Assembly: GCF_024171995.1 (NCBI RefSeq) | Contig: NZ_JAMTCT010000003.1 | Span: forward strand, 1-64,000 | Reading direction: 5' to 3' | DNA length: 64,000 bases | DNA from: Promicromonospora umidemergens | Lineage (GTDB): Bacteria; Actinomycetota; Actinomycetes; Actinomycetales; Cellulomonadaceae | Part shown: positions 36,001-44,614 of the stretch, piece after piece | Layout: each line of letters starts with the position of its first letter | Position numbering within the stretch: position 1 is the first letter of the stretch | Notes under the pieces: generated by a model | What the model saw: only the letters and a program-made list of their open reading frames with translations | Database searches by the model: none | What the model was told of the DNA's origin: nothing | Program-made: the position numbers and the translations under genes

Positions 36001-37194
36001 TCAGACGCCGGGTTCCATGTAGGGCCCCACGCTCTCACGGGCGGCTGGATCACCCAACAGCGCGAGCCCCGAGTAGACGGTGGCGGTCGCACCGCCGTCC
36101 TGGGACGACACCACCAACCACGCGACCGCGGCGATCAGGACCAGACCCGCGAGGACCGCCATCGCGATCTTCCAGGCCGACCACGGGCGCTCGCCCACCA
36201 CCTCGGCCGTCCGGGCGTTGACCAGCACCTGGAACGGCTTGCCGCCGTACAGGTACGTCGCGATCCACACCGGCAGCAGCAGCAGCTTGTAGGTGATCTC
36301 CGAGTAGCCGGTGTCCACGTGGTGCACCCGCTGGACGTCGCCGCCGATGTCCCGCTCGCAGTCGTTCTCGATGACGGGCGCCATCTTCTGCTTGGCCACG
36401 TCCAGGCCCGCCTCCGGCTCGACGTCGTACCGCAGCGTCTCGTAGCCCGCCAGGTAGTCGGGCTGGTACTGCGCCGCCTGCTCCAGCGGCCAGGGGCTGA
36501 GCTTCGCCAGGTGCTCCGGCATGACCCGACCGGTCCCGGCGACGAGCACGTCGTCGAAGGCCCGAGCCACCGTGCCGGACGCGGGGTACCAGCGGGTCTT
36601 CTGCACCTGCCGGGTCTGCGTCTGGCTGCGGCCCTCGGAGTCGGTGGTGGTGTACGTCTCGGTCACCCAGTAGTGCTCGCCGCGCTGCCCCGTGTAGGCG
36701 GACCGGGTCTGCGCGTCGAACGTCCAGTGCGGCAGGTAGACGCCGTGCGCCTGCTCCGCGGACACCACCTTCTTCAGGGCCGACGGCGCGAACCACCGCG
36801 AGCGCACCCACTTCTGCAGGGCGCTCTGCATCGACGGCCTGTCGACCCCGAACGGGAGGACCGCCTCCGGTTCGACCAGGCCGAGCGCCTCGACCTCTGC
36901 GACCATCGGCGATCCGCAGAACCCGCACTTCTGCGACAGGTGGTCGCTCGTGGTCATCGCGCCGCACGTGCCGCACCGGTACTCGTGCGTGGTCGGGGCG
37001 GCCGGCCGTGGCGTGGCGGCGAGGCTCGCGAAGTCGTGCTCGCGCACCTCGCCGACGGCGGTGACCTGCTGCGCGTGCCCGCAGTACGGGCAGGTCAGCG
37101 TCCCGGTGCCGGCCGCGAACTCGACACTGGCCCCGCACTGCTCGCACGGGTAGGCGTGGTGGGCGGTCGTACCGCCCTCTGTGAGCTCCGCCAT
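36001..37194 (-). CDS. Double zinc-ribbon membrane protein (YdjG-like)
   Basis: The product is 397 residues. It has four CxxC pairs in the first 100 residues (CEQCG, CPYCG, CGTCG, CGFCG), making two zinc ribbons. A long beta-rich cytoplasmic domain follows with HWTFDAQTRSAYTGQRGEHYWVTETYT. One transmembrane helix comes near the C-terminus (IAMAVLAGLVLIAAVAWLVV), then a short tail. The layout resembles B. subtilis YdjG/YdjH-type proteins, which work with the SPFH protein YdjI in membrane stress. The SPFH gene ends 2 bp before this gene starts, so the two are one operon. Confidence 0.78.
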   Translation of the reverse strand: MAELTEGGTTAHHAYPCEQCGASVEFAAGTGTLTCPYCGHAQQVTAVGEVREHDFASLAATPRPAAPTTHEYRCGTCGAMTTSDHLSQKCGFCGSPMVAEVEALGLVEPEAVLPFGVDRPSMQSALQKWVRSRWFAPSALKKVVSAEQAHGVYLPHWTFDAQTRSAYTGQRGEHYWVTETYTTTDSEGRSQTQTRQVQKTRWYPASGTVARAFDDVLVAGTGRVMPEHLAKLSPWPLEQAAQYQPDYLAGYETLRYDVEPEAGLDVAKQKMAPVIENDCERDIGGDVQRVHHVDTGYSEITYKLLLLPVWIATYLYGGKPFQVLVNARTAEVVGERPWSAWKIAMAVLAGLVLIAAVAWLVVSSQDGGATATVYSGLALLGDPAARESVGPYMEPGV

Positions 37195-37196
37195 CC

Positions 37197-38312
37197 TCAG
37201 GCCTGCGGGAGCGGGGGCGGGGTGGCGCCGAGATGCCTCGCGACGTCGGGCACCGACGACGCAGGCTCCCAGGCCGACATCCCGGCGCGCCAGATCAGCG
37301 TCCCGGCCGTCAGCGTGCCGGCGGCGGCCTGGGCGGCCAGCGCGGCGTCGTCGAACGGGCCGGTCTGCGCGCCACCGTTGCCGAGGTACCAGCCGGGCAG
37401 CGGCGGCGGACCCGACGCCGGAGCGGTCTGGGTCGGGGCGGGCGCCGTCTGGGTGGGCGGCACGATCGCGTTGCCGACCGACTGCCCGAGGCCCATGCCG
37501 ATCACGGCACCGGCGCTCCCGCCGCCGTCGGCCGCCGCCTCCATCGCGGCGCCCGCCTGGAACTGCTGGAAGGCGGCCATGCTGCCGACGGTCCCTGAGG
37601 AGACGATGCCCATGGACGTGCGCTTGTCGAGCGCCTCCTCGACCTCTGGCGGCAGGGAGATGTTCTCGATGACGAAGTTCGGCACCGAGATGCCCAGCTC
37701 TGCGAGCTCGTCGGTGAGCTTGGTCGCGAGCTGGGTGCCCAGCGCGGCGTGGTGGGCGGCGAGGTCGATCACGGGGATCCCCGCGGACGCGAGCGCGCTC
37801 GCGAGGTGACTCACGACGTTCTGGCGCAGGTACTCGTGCACCTCGTCGGTACGGAACTGCGGGTCGGTGCCGACGAGCTCACGCAACAGCTTCTGCGGGT
37901 CGGTGACGCGGGCGGCGAACGCGCCGAAGGCGCGCAGGCGCACCATGCCCAGCTCCGGGTCCCGCATCATGACGGGGTTCTTGGTGCCCCACTTCAGGTC
38001 GGTGAACTGCCGGGTGCTGACGAAGTACACCTCGGCCTTGAAGGGCGAGTGGAAGCCGTACTTCCAGCCCTTCAGCGTCGACAGGACCGGCAGGTTCTGG
38101 GTCTCGAGCGTGTAGGTGCCCGGCTCGAACACGTCGGCGATCAGACCCTCGTTGACGAAGACGGCGGTCTGCGACTCGCGCACGACGAGCTGTGCGCCCA
38201 TCTTGATCTCGTTCTCGTAGCGAGGGAACCGCCACACGATGGTGTCCCGTGTGTCGTCGAGCCATTCGACGATGTCGACCAGCTCGCCCTTTATCTTGTC
38301 CAGCAGGCCCAT
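37197..38312 (-). CDS. SPFH-domain protein with C-terminal GYF_2-like domain (YdjI-like)
   Basis: The 371-residue product starts MGLLDKIKGELVDIVEWLDD, the signature of YdjI/'virion core-like' SPFH proteins. The SPFH domain covers about residues 25-240 (LVVRESQTAVFVNEG…FGAFAARVTDPQKLLRELVG). A Gly/Pro-rich linker follows, then a C-terminal GYF_2-like module (WYLGNGGAQTGPFDDAALAA…LIWRAGMSAWEPA) for peptide binding. In Bacillus, YdjI brings a PspA-family protein to the membrane; no PspA gene is in this window. GAAGGAG precedes the ATG. It is the first gene of the three-gene set. Confidence 0.85.
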   Translation of the reverse strand: MGLLDKIKGELVDIVEWLDDTRDTIVWRFPRYENEIKMGAQLVVRESQTAVFVNEGLIADVFEPGTYTLETQNLPVLSTLKGWKYGFHSPFKAEVYFVSTRQFTDLKWGTKNPVMMRDPELGMVRLRAFGAFAARVTDPQKLLRELVGTDPQFRTDEVHEYLRQNVVSHLASALASAGIPVIDLAAHHAALGTQLATKLTDELAELGISVPNFVIENISLPPEVEEALDKRTSMGIVSSGTVGSMAAFQQFQAGAAMEAAADGGGSAGAVIGMGLGQSVGNAIVPPTQTAPAPTQTAPASGPPPLPGWYLGNGGAQTGPFDDAALAAQAAAGTLTAGTLIWRAGMSAWEPASSVPDVARHLGATPPPLPQA

Positions 38313-38514
38313 GACGTGCTCCTTCGTTCTCTACCTACCCGGCTGCTCGCCCGGACGCTGCAAGCACTGGGACCCTACAATCCTGCGCACCCCTGCGGAA
38401 CGAAAGAGGCTGCGCATCACGTGGCAGCGGACGACTGCCTGAGCCTCTGACATGTGAGAGAGTTTCACCAGCAGGGGTCACACCCGGCGAACCCGTCCGG
38501 AGGTGCAAGGACCG

Positions 38515-38898
38515 ATGACCGTCCTCGTGGCGTACAACGAGTCGCCCCAGGGTGAGGCCGCGATGCGTGCCGCCGTCACCGAAGCGGTGCGACGTCGGCA
38601 GGAGCTGGCGGTACTCGTCCTCACGCCGCAGGTGGGCGCCAACGTCCCCGCCGCGCTGGCGCACCTCCTCGACAGCGTCCCCGCCACCGTCACGGTCGCG
38701 CCGATCACCTTCCGCTCCGAGCAGGTCGACGTCGCCGACGCGATCGTCGACCAGGCCGAGGCCGTCGCGGCGGACCTCGTGGTCATCGGCTCGCGCAAGC
38801 ACTCGACGGTCGGCAAGTTCCTCGTCGGGTCGACGACGCAGCGGGTGCTGCTCGACTCCCCCGCACCGGTCCTGGTGGTCAAGGCCGGCTACGCCTGA
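38515..38898 (+). CDS. Universal stress protein (UspA family)
   Basis: A 127-residue single Usp domain: MTVLVAYNESPQGEAAMRAAV at the start, a DVADAIVDQAEAVAADLVVIGSRKHSTVGKFLVGSTTQRVL segment, and an ending APVLVVK. The G-x2-x-x9-G(S/T) nucleotide motif is represented by GSRKHSTVGKFLVGSTT, so ATP or another nucleotide may bind. GGAGG and AGGA lie upstream of ATG 38515. It is monocistronic and divergent from the SPFH operon across about 200 bp. Confidence 0.88.
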   Translation: MTVLVAYNESPQGEAAMRAAVTEAVRRRQELAVLVLTPQVGANVPAALAHLLDSVPATVTVAPITFRSEQVDVADAIVDQAEAVAADLVVIGSRKHSTVGKFLVGSTTQRVLLDSPAPVLVVKAGYA

Positions 38899-38963
38899 CC
38901 TCGCCGGGGTCAGCTACGCCTGGCCCCCGGGTCACGCACCGTCGGTCGTGTGAGGCCGGTCGG

Positions 38964-39857
38964 TCATCGGTCGATCCGTGCACGGACCTGGGCGATCACA
39001 TCGTCCAGGAGCGGTGTGGCGATCCCGTGGGACGCCGCCCGGCGGCGCACCGCACCGCCGATGGCGTCGAGCTCACCGGCCCGTCCTGCCTCGATGTCCG
39101 CCTGCAGCGACGACCGCATGGGCGCAGGGAAACCGCCCAGGATGCCCTGGAGGTCCTCGCCGGTGGTCGGCACGCCCTCCGCGGTGGCGGTCGCGGCGAT
39201 CTCGGCCAGCAGCCCGGAGGTCTGGCGCGGGTCACGGGTCAGCGCGTCCCCGATGCCGGTTGCCCAGGCCGACGTCAGCAGCGCGAGCGGTGCGAGGAAG
39301 CGCAGCTTCTTCCACAGCACCTCTGTGTCGGTCCCGCCGGTGACCACCTCGATGGGTGTGTCCCGCAGGGCAGCGACGACGCCGAGCGCGACGGCGTCGT
39401 CGGGCACGACCGCACGCAGCAGCGCTCCGCGGTGCCGGACCAGCGCGGGCCCGAAGCCGCCGGCGCCCGTACGCAGGGTCTCGCCCGCGACGGTGGCGCC
39501 CACGACACGCACGCCGGGCAGCGCCGAGCGCAGCACTTCCAGGTGGTCCAGGCCGTTGAGCAGGGACAGCACCTCCGTTGGCGCGGTGCCGGTGAGCAGC
39601 GCGGCGGCGTCCGCGACGCCCTCGGCCTTGACCGCCACGATCACGCGCGCACCGTGCGGGACCTCCGTCGTCGCGACCAGCGGGGCGTGCCACGTCCCGA
39701 ACTCGTCGGTCGCCACGTCCAGGCCGTGCTCCGTGATCTGCCGGGCGGTCTTCTCCCGGGCGACCACGACGACGTCGTGCCCCGCGCGCTGGAGCAGGGC
39801 GGCGGTGAGGCCGCCGATCGCGCCAGGGCCGATGATCGCGATGAGGTTGTCAGTCAT
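38964..39857 (-). CDS. Ketopantoate reductase family oxidoreductase (ApbA/PanE fold)
   Basis: The product is 297 residues. The N-terminal Rossmann fold has IAIIGPGAIGGLTAALLQRAGHDVVVVARE (G-x-G-x-x-G), then VPHGARVIVAVKAEGV, with Lys as in PanE catalytic positions. The C-terminal helical domain has LWKKLRFLAPLALLTSAW and a later 'APMRSSLQADIEAGRAGELDAIGG', the PanE S-x-x-x-D motif. It reduces a 2-oxo acid with NADPH; true ketopantoate activity is not shown by sequence alone. ATG 39857 is preferred over 39866. Its upstream region is the repeat cluster at 39961-40210. Confidence 0.82.
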   Translation of the reverse strand: MTDNLIAIIGPGAIGGLTAALLQRAGHDVVVVAREKTARQITEHGLDVATDEFGTWHAPLVATTEVPHGARVIVAVKAEGVADAAALLTGTAPTEVLSLLNGLDHLEVLRSALPGVRVVGATVAGETLRTGAGGFGPALVRHRGALLRAVVPDDAVALGVVAALRDTPIEVVTGGTDTEVLWKKLRFLAPLALLTSAWATGIGDALTRDPRQTSGLLAEIAATATAEGVPTTGEDLQGILGGFPAPMRSSLQADIEAGRAGELDAIGGAVRRRAASHGIATPLLDDVIAQVRARIDR

Positions 39858-39960
39858 GGGGCTCATCGTAGGCAGGCGCCCCGGTCCAGAGCGGCGGCCG
39901 ACGGTGCTGCTCGGAGCCGGCCGACGTCCGGGATGTGGGCTGGCGCGATGGCGCTGGGCT

Positions 39961-40210
39961 GCGCCGAACCGCAGGTTGGTCGTCCACATCGCCGGCCACC
40001 GGCGCCGAACCGCAAGCTGACCAGGACCCTGGACGCCGAGCCGCAAGACGTTGGTCCATCACCGCACTGAGCGGCGCGAACGTTGCGGTTGGGCACCCGG
40101 CACCACGTTCAGGTTGCGGCTCGACGCCGTCCGACGAGCGGGTGCACCCGTAAGTTGCGGTTCGACGCCGTCCGACAGCCTCCGTCCACCCGCAACCTGC
40201 GGTTCGGCAC
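39961..40210. repeat. Seven-copy cluster of TTGCGGTTCGGCGC-type repeats in the 409-bp gap before moaA
   Basis: The 409-bp gap 39858-40266 contains no convincing gene. It holds seven copies of the repeat also found at 361-446. Three are on the minus strand (39961-39973, 40002-40015, 40033-40046). Four are on the plus strand (40083-40096, 40114-40127, 40155-40168, 40198-40210). Most copies have one to three changes, such as TTGCGGTTCGACGC. Plus-strand copies at 40114 and 40155 are followed by the same CGTCCGAC. The two sets face each other, so the transcript could fold into alternative stems. The promoters of moaA and the reductase gene must lie in or beside this array. Confidence 0.8.
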
Positions 40211-40266
40211 CCGCGCGGGTCTCACGCTCATCCCGGTCGCGGGCGATGCTGGTCTAGTCTCGGAAC

Positions 40267-41406
40267 ATGCCAGCTGTCACGCTCGGGATCCCGTCGGTCC
40301 GAGGCCTGCCGCGGCGCGCCGCCACGCCGGCCGGCAAACCGCGTCCCGAGACCCCGCTCCTCGTCGACCGGTACGGGCGGGTCGCGCGCGACCTGCGCGT
40401 CTCCATCACGACGGCGTGCTCCCTGCGCTGCACCTACTGCATGCCGGCGGAGGGGCTGCCCCTGGTGCCGCGTGACGAGCTGATGACGCCGGAGGAGATC
40501 GGTCGGCTCGTCGGCATCGGCGTGCGGGACCTCGGCATCCGCGACATCCGCTTCACCGGTGGTGAGCCGCTCATGCGGCGCGACCTGGAGCAGATCATCG
40601 GTGCCGCACGGACGGCGGCCGACGACGCCATGTCGTCCGTCGAGGCCACAACGGGCAGCCAGGGAGCACCCGAGCACGTCCGTATCGCCATGACCTCGAA
40701 CGCCCTCGGACTCGACAAGCGCGCCGGCGCGCTGGTCGCGGCAGGGCTGGACCGGGTCAACGTCTCGCTCGACACGGTGGACCGGGAGGCATTCGCGACC
40801 TTGACCCGGCGCGACCGCCTGGACGACGTGCTCACCGGGATCCGGGCGGCCATCGCCGCGGGCCTGGCGCCGGTCAAGATCAACGCGGTCCTCCTGCCCG
40901 AGACCCTGACGGGCGCCGCCGACCTGCTCGCGTGGGCCGTCGAGCACGGCTGCAACCTGCGCTTCATCGAGGAGATGCCGCTCGACGCGGACGGGCAGTG
41001 GACGCGCGACGACGTCGTGAGCGCTGCCGACCTGCTGAGCCGGCTCGGGGAACGGTTCGCGCTGACCCCGGCAGGCCGTGAGGATCCGTCAGCCCCGGCC
41101 GAGGAATGGCTGGTGGACGACGGGCCTGCCACAGTCGGCATCATCGCGTCGGTGACCCGCTCCTTCTGCGGCGCCTGCGACCGCACCCGGCTGACGGCAG
41201 AAGGCACCGTCCGGTCGTGCCTGTTCGGCAACGAGGAGACGGACCTGAAGGCGCTGCTGCGCAACGGCGCCACGGACGACGAGGTCGGCGACGCCTGGCG
41301 GGCCGCCATGTGGGCGAAGCCCCGCGCGCACGGCAGCGACGCCGTCGAGCTGGCGGCCGACGCCTTCGCCGACACCGAGCGCAGCATGGGCGCCATCGGC
41401 GGCTGA
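40267..41406 (+). CDS. moaA: GTP 3',8-cyclase MoaA
   Basis: The product is 379 residues. This radical-SAM enzyme makes 3',8-cyclo-GTP, the first step of molybdenum cofactor synthesis. The N-terminal Fe-S motif is Cys51/55/58 in [10 protein letters not shown]. The SAM-binding [14 protein letters not shown] and [12 protein letters not shown] segments are intact. The C-terminal cluster is [20 protein letters not shown], and the essential C-terminal Gly-Gly is present. It carries an extra N-terminal leader of about 30 residues as in other actinobacteria. moaE and moeA lie 1.4-3 kb downstream on the opposite strand. Confidence 0.96.
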   Translation: MPAVTLGIPSVRGLPRRAATPAGKPRPETPLLVDRYGRVARDLRVSITTACSLRCTYCMPAEGLPLVPRDELMTPEEIGRLVGIGVRDLGIRDIRFTGGEPLMRRDLEQIIGAARTAADDAMSSVEATTGSQGAPEHVRIAMTSNALGLDKRAGALVAAGLDRVNVSLDTVDREAFATLTRRDRLDDVLTGIRAAIAAGLAPVKINAVLLPETLTGAADLLAWAVEHGCNLRFIEEMPLDADGQWTRDDVVSAADLLSRLGERFALTPAGREDPSAPAEEWLVDDGPATVGIIASVTRSFCGACDRTRLTAEGTVRSCLFGNEETDLKALLRNGATDDEVGDAWRAAMWAKPRAHGSDAVELAADAFADTERSMGAIGG

Positions 41407-41417
41407 GCCGCCAGGAC

Positions 41418-42071
41418 TCACGGCTCGCTCGGTGAGCCGGCGGAGCCGACAGGTTCGAGGACCTGCTGCGCCAGCGTCTCGCCCAGCCACGCGGCGTACT
41501 CGGCCGGAGACCATCCGCATCCAGCGGTCGCGTTGAGGTAGGTCTCCAGGCCGGTGAGGAGCCATGCCCGGTCGACTGCCATGCCCGGCGTCAGGTCTCG
41601 GCGGACGGCCCCGTCGCCGGCGAACCGATCGATCAGTGCGGTCAGTGCCGCACGACGGCGTGCATTGCCCTCCGCGACCATCTCTTCCATCTCGGCGGTC
41701 AGGTCACGGGCGAGGGACAGCTGCGGCCCGCTCGCGGTGAAGAACGCGCTGGTCCACTCCGCGAACGCCTGGAGGATCCTCCGCGGGTCGCGCTCGACGG
41801 CGATCCTCTCCCTCCACCGCGCGGCATCGGCGGTCTCCTCCATCTGCTCGACGACGGCGCGCGCCACCTTCGCCTTCGAACCGAAGGCTGCGTAGACCGT
41901 CTGGGGTGAGAAACCTGCCCGAGCCGCGATCGCGGCGATGGTGGTGTCGGCGAACCCCACCGACTCGAAGAGCTCGCGTGCCGCCGCCGTGATGTCGGCG
42001 CGGGTCCGGGCCGCCTGGGCCTCTCGCAGGGACGATCGGTAGCGGCGGGTCGAGGACGGCCGATCGGACAA
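41418..42071 (-). CDS. TetR family transcriptional regulator
   Basis: The product is 217 residues. The N-terminal HTH is TRADITAAARELFESVGFADTTIAAIAARAGFSPQTVYAAFGSKAKVA, followed by a helical ligand domain. Start is TTG 42071, supported by GGGAGG at good spacing. It is divergent from the membrane protein gene at 42147. A perfect AACTCTAT/ATAGAGTT palindrome and a second palindrome lie between them, so it most likely represses that gene and itself. The pair is inserted between moaA and moaE. Confidence 0.9.
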   Translation of the reverse strand: MSDRPSSTRRYRSSLREAQAARTRADITAAARELFESVGFADTTIAAIAARAGFSPQTVYAAFGSKAKVARAVVEQMEETADAARWRERIAVERDPRRILQAFAEWTSAFFTASGPQLSLARDLTAEMEEMVAEGNARRRAALTALIDRFAGDGAVRRDLTPGMAVDRAWLLTGLETYLNATAGCGWSPAEYAAWLGETLAQQVLEPVGSAGSPSEP

Positions 42072-42100
42072 GACGCGCCTCCCAGGTTCGGTGTTGACGG

Positions 42101-42131
42101 AACTCTATTGGATAGAGTTGACTACAGTCAA
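42101..42131. promoter_or_regulatory. Two overlapping palindromes, probable TetR operators
   Basis: AACTCTAT-TGG-ATAGAGTT (42101-42119) is a perfect 8-bp inverted repeat. TTGACT-AC-AGTCAA (42118-42131) is a second perfect one overlapping it by two bases. Both lie between the divergent TetR and membrane-protein genes, 16-46 bp before the latter. The A+T-rich composition stands out in this genome. Confidence 0.75.
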
Positions 42132-42146
42132 TTGCTGGAGACCACG

Positions 42147-42779
42147 ATGGAAGGCATACACATGGCTACGCCGATCACCCCGACGCCCCGGACCACGCCT
42201 GCTCCCGGCCGCGAGATCGGCGCCCAGATCGCCGGAGCGTTCGGCATGGTGTTCGTGTCGATCAACTCGACGACGCTCGCCCCGCCCGTGCGAGTACCTC
42301 TGCTGGTCGTCGCCGGCACCGCCCTGCTCGCCATAGTGCTGCTCAGCATGCGCAGCTACCGCCGGCAGGCGCAGGCGGCGAGCGCCCTGCCCACGCACAC
42401 CGCTCAGCCGGGCGGGCAGCCCGGTGGCTCACCGTTCGGCCGGGCGTACTGGCTGGTCGTCGGCATAGAGGCAGTCGCACTGTTCGGCGGCATCCGGATC
42501 ATCACCGGCCTCGGCTTTCCGGAGCTCGGTGTCGCCTGGGTCGCGTTCGTGGTGGGCACGCACTTCTTCGCCCTGGCACGCATCTTCCGCCTCGCACGGT
42601 TCCACGTCCTCGGCGCGATCGTCACGACGTTCGGGATCGCGGGGTTCGTGCTCCGGGCGCTCGGACACGTCGAACCGATCACGATCGTCAGCGGCGTGCT
42701 CAGCGGTCTGGCGCTGCTCGCCTTCGCTCTGGGGGCGTTCGCTCCGGCCCGATCGGTTTCGCCTCGCGGACGCGGTTGA
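42147..42779 (+). CDS. Multi-pass membrane protein, TetR-controlled
   Basis: The product is 210 residues with about six hydrophobic helices (for example VPLLVVAGTALLAIVLLSM, YWLVVGIEAVALFGGIRII, VAWVAFVVGTHFFALARIF, FHVLGAIVTTFGIAGFVL and ITIVSGVLSGLALLAFALGAF). No transporter or enzyme motif is seen, and I cannot name the family. GGAG precedes ATG 42147; ATG 42162 is a second possibility. The operator pair directly upstream and the divergent TetR gene indicate induced expression, perhaps as part of a drug or envelope response. Confidence 0.72.
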   Translation: MEGIHMATPITPTPRTTPAPGREIGAQIAGAFGMVFVSINSTTLAPPVRVPLLVVAGTALLAIVLLSMRSYRRQAQAASALPTHTAQPGGQPGGSPFGRAYWLVVGIEAVALFGGIRIITGLGFPELGVAWVAFVVGTHFFALARIFRLARFHVLGAIVTTFGIAGFVLRALGHVEPITIVSGVLSGLALLAFALGAFAPARSVSPRGRG

Positions 42780-42818
42780 ACCACACCGTGAGTACAGCCA
42801 CGCGCCTGCGTCGGATCG

Positions 42819-43238
42819 CTACAGGCCGACCCACTCCGACTCGCCGTCGGTGAACTGCTGCTTCTTCCAGATCGGCACCTCGGCCTTGATGCGCTCCACC
42901 AGCAGGGAGCACGCCTCGAACGCCTCCTTGCGGTGCCCGGCCGACGCCGACGCCACGAGCGCGACGTCCCCGACCTCGAGGTGCCCGTACCGATGGGTGG
43001 CGGCCACGCGCAGGCCCGTCTCCGCAGCCACCGCCTGGCACACTTTTTGTAGAACACCTGTCGCATCAGGGTGCGCCTCGTAGTCGAGGCTCGTGACGGC
43101 GCGGCCGCCGTCGTCGTCGCGCACCACGCCGCGGAACGTGACCACCGCGCCGCACTCGGGCGCGGCCACCGCGGCCTCGACGGCGCGCCCGACGGCGTCG
43201 TCGAGCACGTCCTGCGTCACCCGGACGGCCTCGTTCAT
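42819..43238 (-). CDS. moaE: Molybdopterin synthase catalytic subunit MoaE
   Basis: A 139-residue MoaE. It transfers sulfur from the MoaD thiocarboxylate to precursor Z to give molybdopterin. Conserved regions are CGAVVTFRGVVRDDDGG, LDYEAHPDATGVLQKV, HRYGHLEVGDVALVASASAGHRKEAFEAC and the active Lys in PIWKKQQFTDGES. GGGAG precedes ATG 43238. It follows moeA by 49 bp on the same strand, so the two form an operon. No moaD gene is visible in the window. Confidence 0.94.
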   Translation of the reverse strand: MNEAVRVTQDVLDDAVGRAVEAAVAAPECGAVVTFRGVVRDDDGGRAVTSLDYEAHPDATGVLQKVCQAVAAETGLRVAATHRYGHLEVGDVALVASASAGHRKEAFEACSLLVERIKAEVPIWKKQQFTDGESEWVGL

Positions 43239-43287
43239 CAGCACTCCCTCGCGCACGTGGGCCGAGCCTGCGTCGGCCGAGCCGGCG

Positions 43288-44517
43288 TCACAGCGGCCAC
43301 GTGGTCACCTCGGTGCCCTCATTGAGTGTGGTCGCGGCGGCCGGGACGTCGATCAGCACGTCCGCCGCGGCCATCGACGCCACGAGGTGCGACCCCGGCC
43401 CGCCGACCACAGCGACCCGCGCACCGGCACCGGCGACCCACCGCCCACGCAGCAGCTGCCGCTTCCCGTCCGGCGAGCCGACGGCGGCGTCGAGCACCGC
43501 CGCGACCGGCTCGACGGGCGGCAGGCTGCCCGCCTGCCGCAGGATGTCGCGGAGGAACACGATGAACGAGACCTGTGCGCTGACCGGGTTGCCCGGGAAG
43601 GTCAGCACGGGCTTGCCCCCGACCCTTCCGAGACCCTGCGGCCCGCCGGGCTGCATGGCCACCGAGCGGAAGGTGACCTCCGGCAGCGCCTCCTTGACCA
43701 CCTCGTACGCCCCCTGGCTGACTCCGCCGGTCGTCAGGACGACGTCGCACAGCGCCGCAGCCCGTTCCAGGCCCATGCGCAGAATCTTCGGCTCGTCGGG
43801 GACCGTCAGGCGCAGACCGACCCGCCCGCCCGCCGCACGGACCGCGGCCGCGAGGGCCGGGCCGTTCGCGTCCCAGATCTGGCCGGGTCCGGGCTCGCCG
43901 TCCGGCGCGACGAGCTCGCTCCCCGTGGACACGATGGCCACGGACACCGGCACGCGGACCGTCAGCCGGGCGATACCGCACGCGGCGGCGGCCGCCACGT
44001 GGTGCGGCGCCAGCACGGTCCCCGCACGCAGCACGACGGCGCCCTCGGCGACGTCGGATCCGGGCTCCCGGACGAACTCCCCGGCGTCGCGGCTGCGCAC
44101 CACCTCGACCTTCGTCAGGGAGTCGTCCACCCCGTTGAAGGTCACGTGGTCGGTGTCCTCGACGGGAACCACCGCGTCGGCGCCCTCGGGTACCGGCGCG
44201 CCGGTCATGATGCGGACCGCGGTGCCGGGCTCCAGCGGGGCCGGCTCGCCCGGCGCCGCGGCCACGTCGCCCGCGACGGGCAGGGTGACGGGAGTGTCGG
44301 GGCCGGCCGAGGCGACGTCGGCCGCACGCACCGCGAACCCGTCCATCTGCGAGTTGCGGAAGCGGGGCAGCGGCACCGGCGCGACGACGTCACGCGCCAG
44401 GACCCGCCCGAGCACCTCCCGGTGGATGGATACCTCTTCCGTTGGCCGGTCTGCGAGCTCCGCGAGGAGCTCCGCGACGTCGGCCCGATGCTGTTCCACG
44501 TCAACGCGCTCGCTCAT
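43288..44517 (-). CDS. moeA: Molybdopterin molybdenumtransferase MoeA
   Basis: A 409-residue, full-length MoeA. It inserts molybdate into adenylylated molybdopterin. Conserved parts are PLPRFRNSQMDGFAVRAADV, VRIMTGAPVPEGADAVVPVEDTD, VSVAIVSTGSELV, the MoeA/MogA motif LTTGGVSQGAYEVVKEAL, and LTFPGNPVSAQVSFIVFL. It is the first gene of the moeA-moaE unit. Its N-terminal region is divergent from the hypothetical gene at 44615 by about 100 bp. Confidence 0.95.
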   Translation of the reverse strand: MSERVDVEQHRADVAELLAELADRPTEEVSIHREVLGRVLARDVVAPVPLPRFRNSQMDGFAVRAADVASAGPDTPVTLPVAGDVAAAPGEPAPLEPGTAVRIMTGAPVPEGADAVVPVEDTDHVTFNGVDDSLTKVEVVRSRDAGEFVREPGSDVAEGAVVLRAGTVLAPHHVAAAAACGIARLTVRVPVSVAIVSTGSELVAPDGEPGPGQIWDANGPALAAAVRAAGGRVGLRLTVPDEPKILRMGLERAAALCDVVLTTGGVSQGAYEVVKEALPEVTFRSVAMQPGGPQGLGRVGGKPVLTFPGNPVSAQVSFIVFLRDILRQAGSLPPVEPVAAVLDAAVGSPDGKRQLLRGRWVAGAGARVAVVGGPGSHLVASMAAADVLIDVPAAATTLNEGTEVTTWPL

Positions 44518-44614
44518 GTCCGCAACCTACCCGGCCCACCGGGGGCAAAGCACACCGGGGTCGAGCGCGCCCGGCGCTATGGCGCCCGGGCCGGGCCGGG
44601 CGCAAGAATCGAGC

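Noticed and set aside
39858-40266. Molybdenum-cofactor riboswitch before moaA
   Set aside because: The region is filled by the short repeat array and does not show the expected conserved stems.
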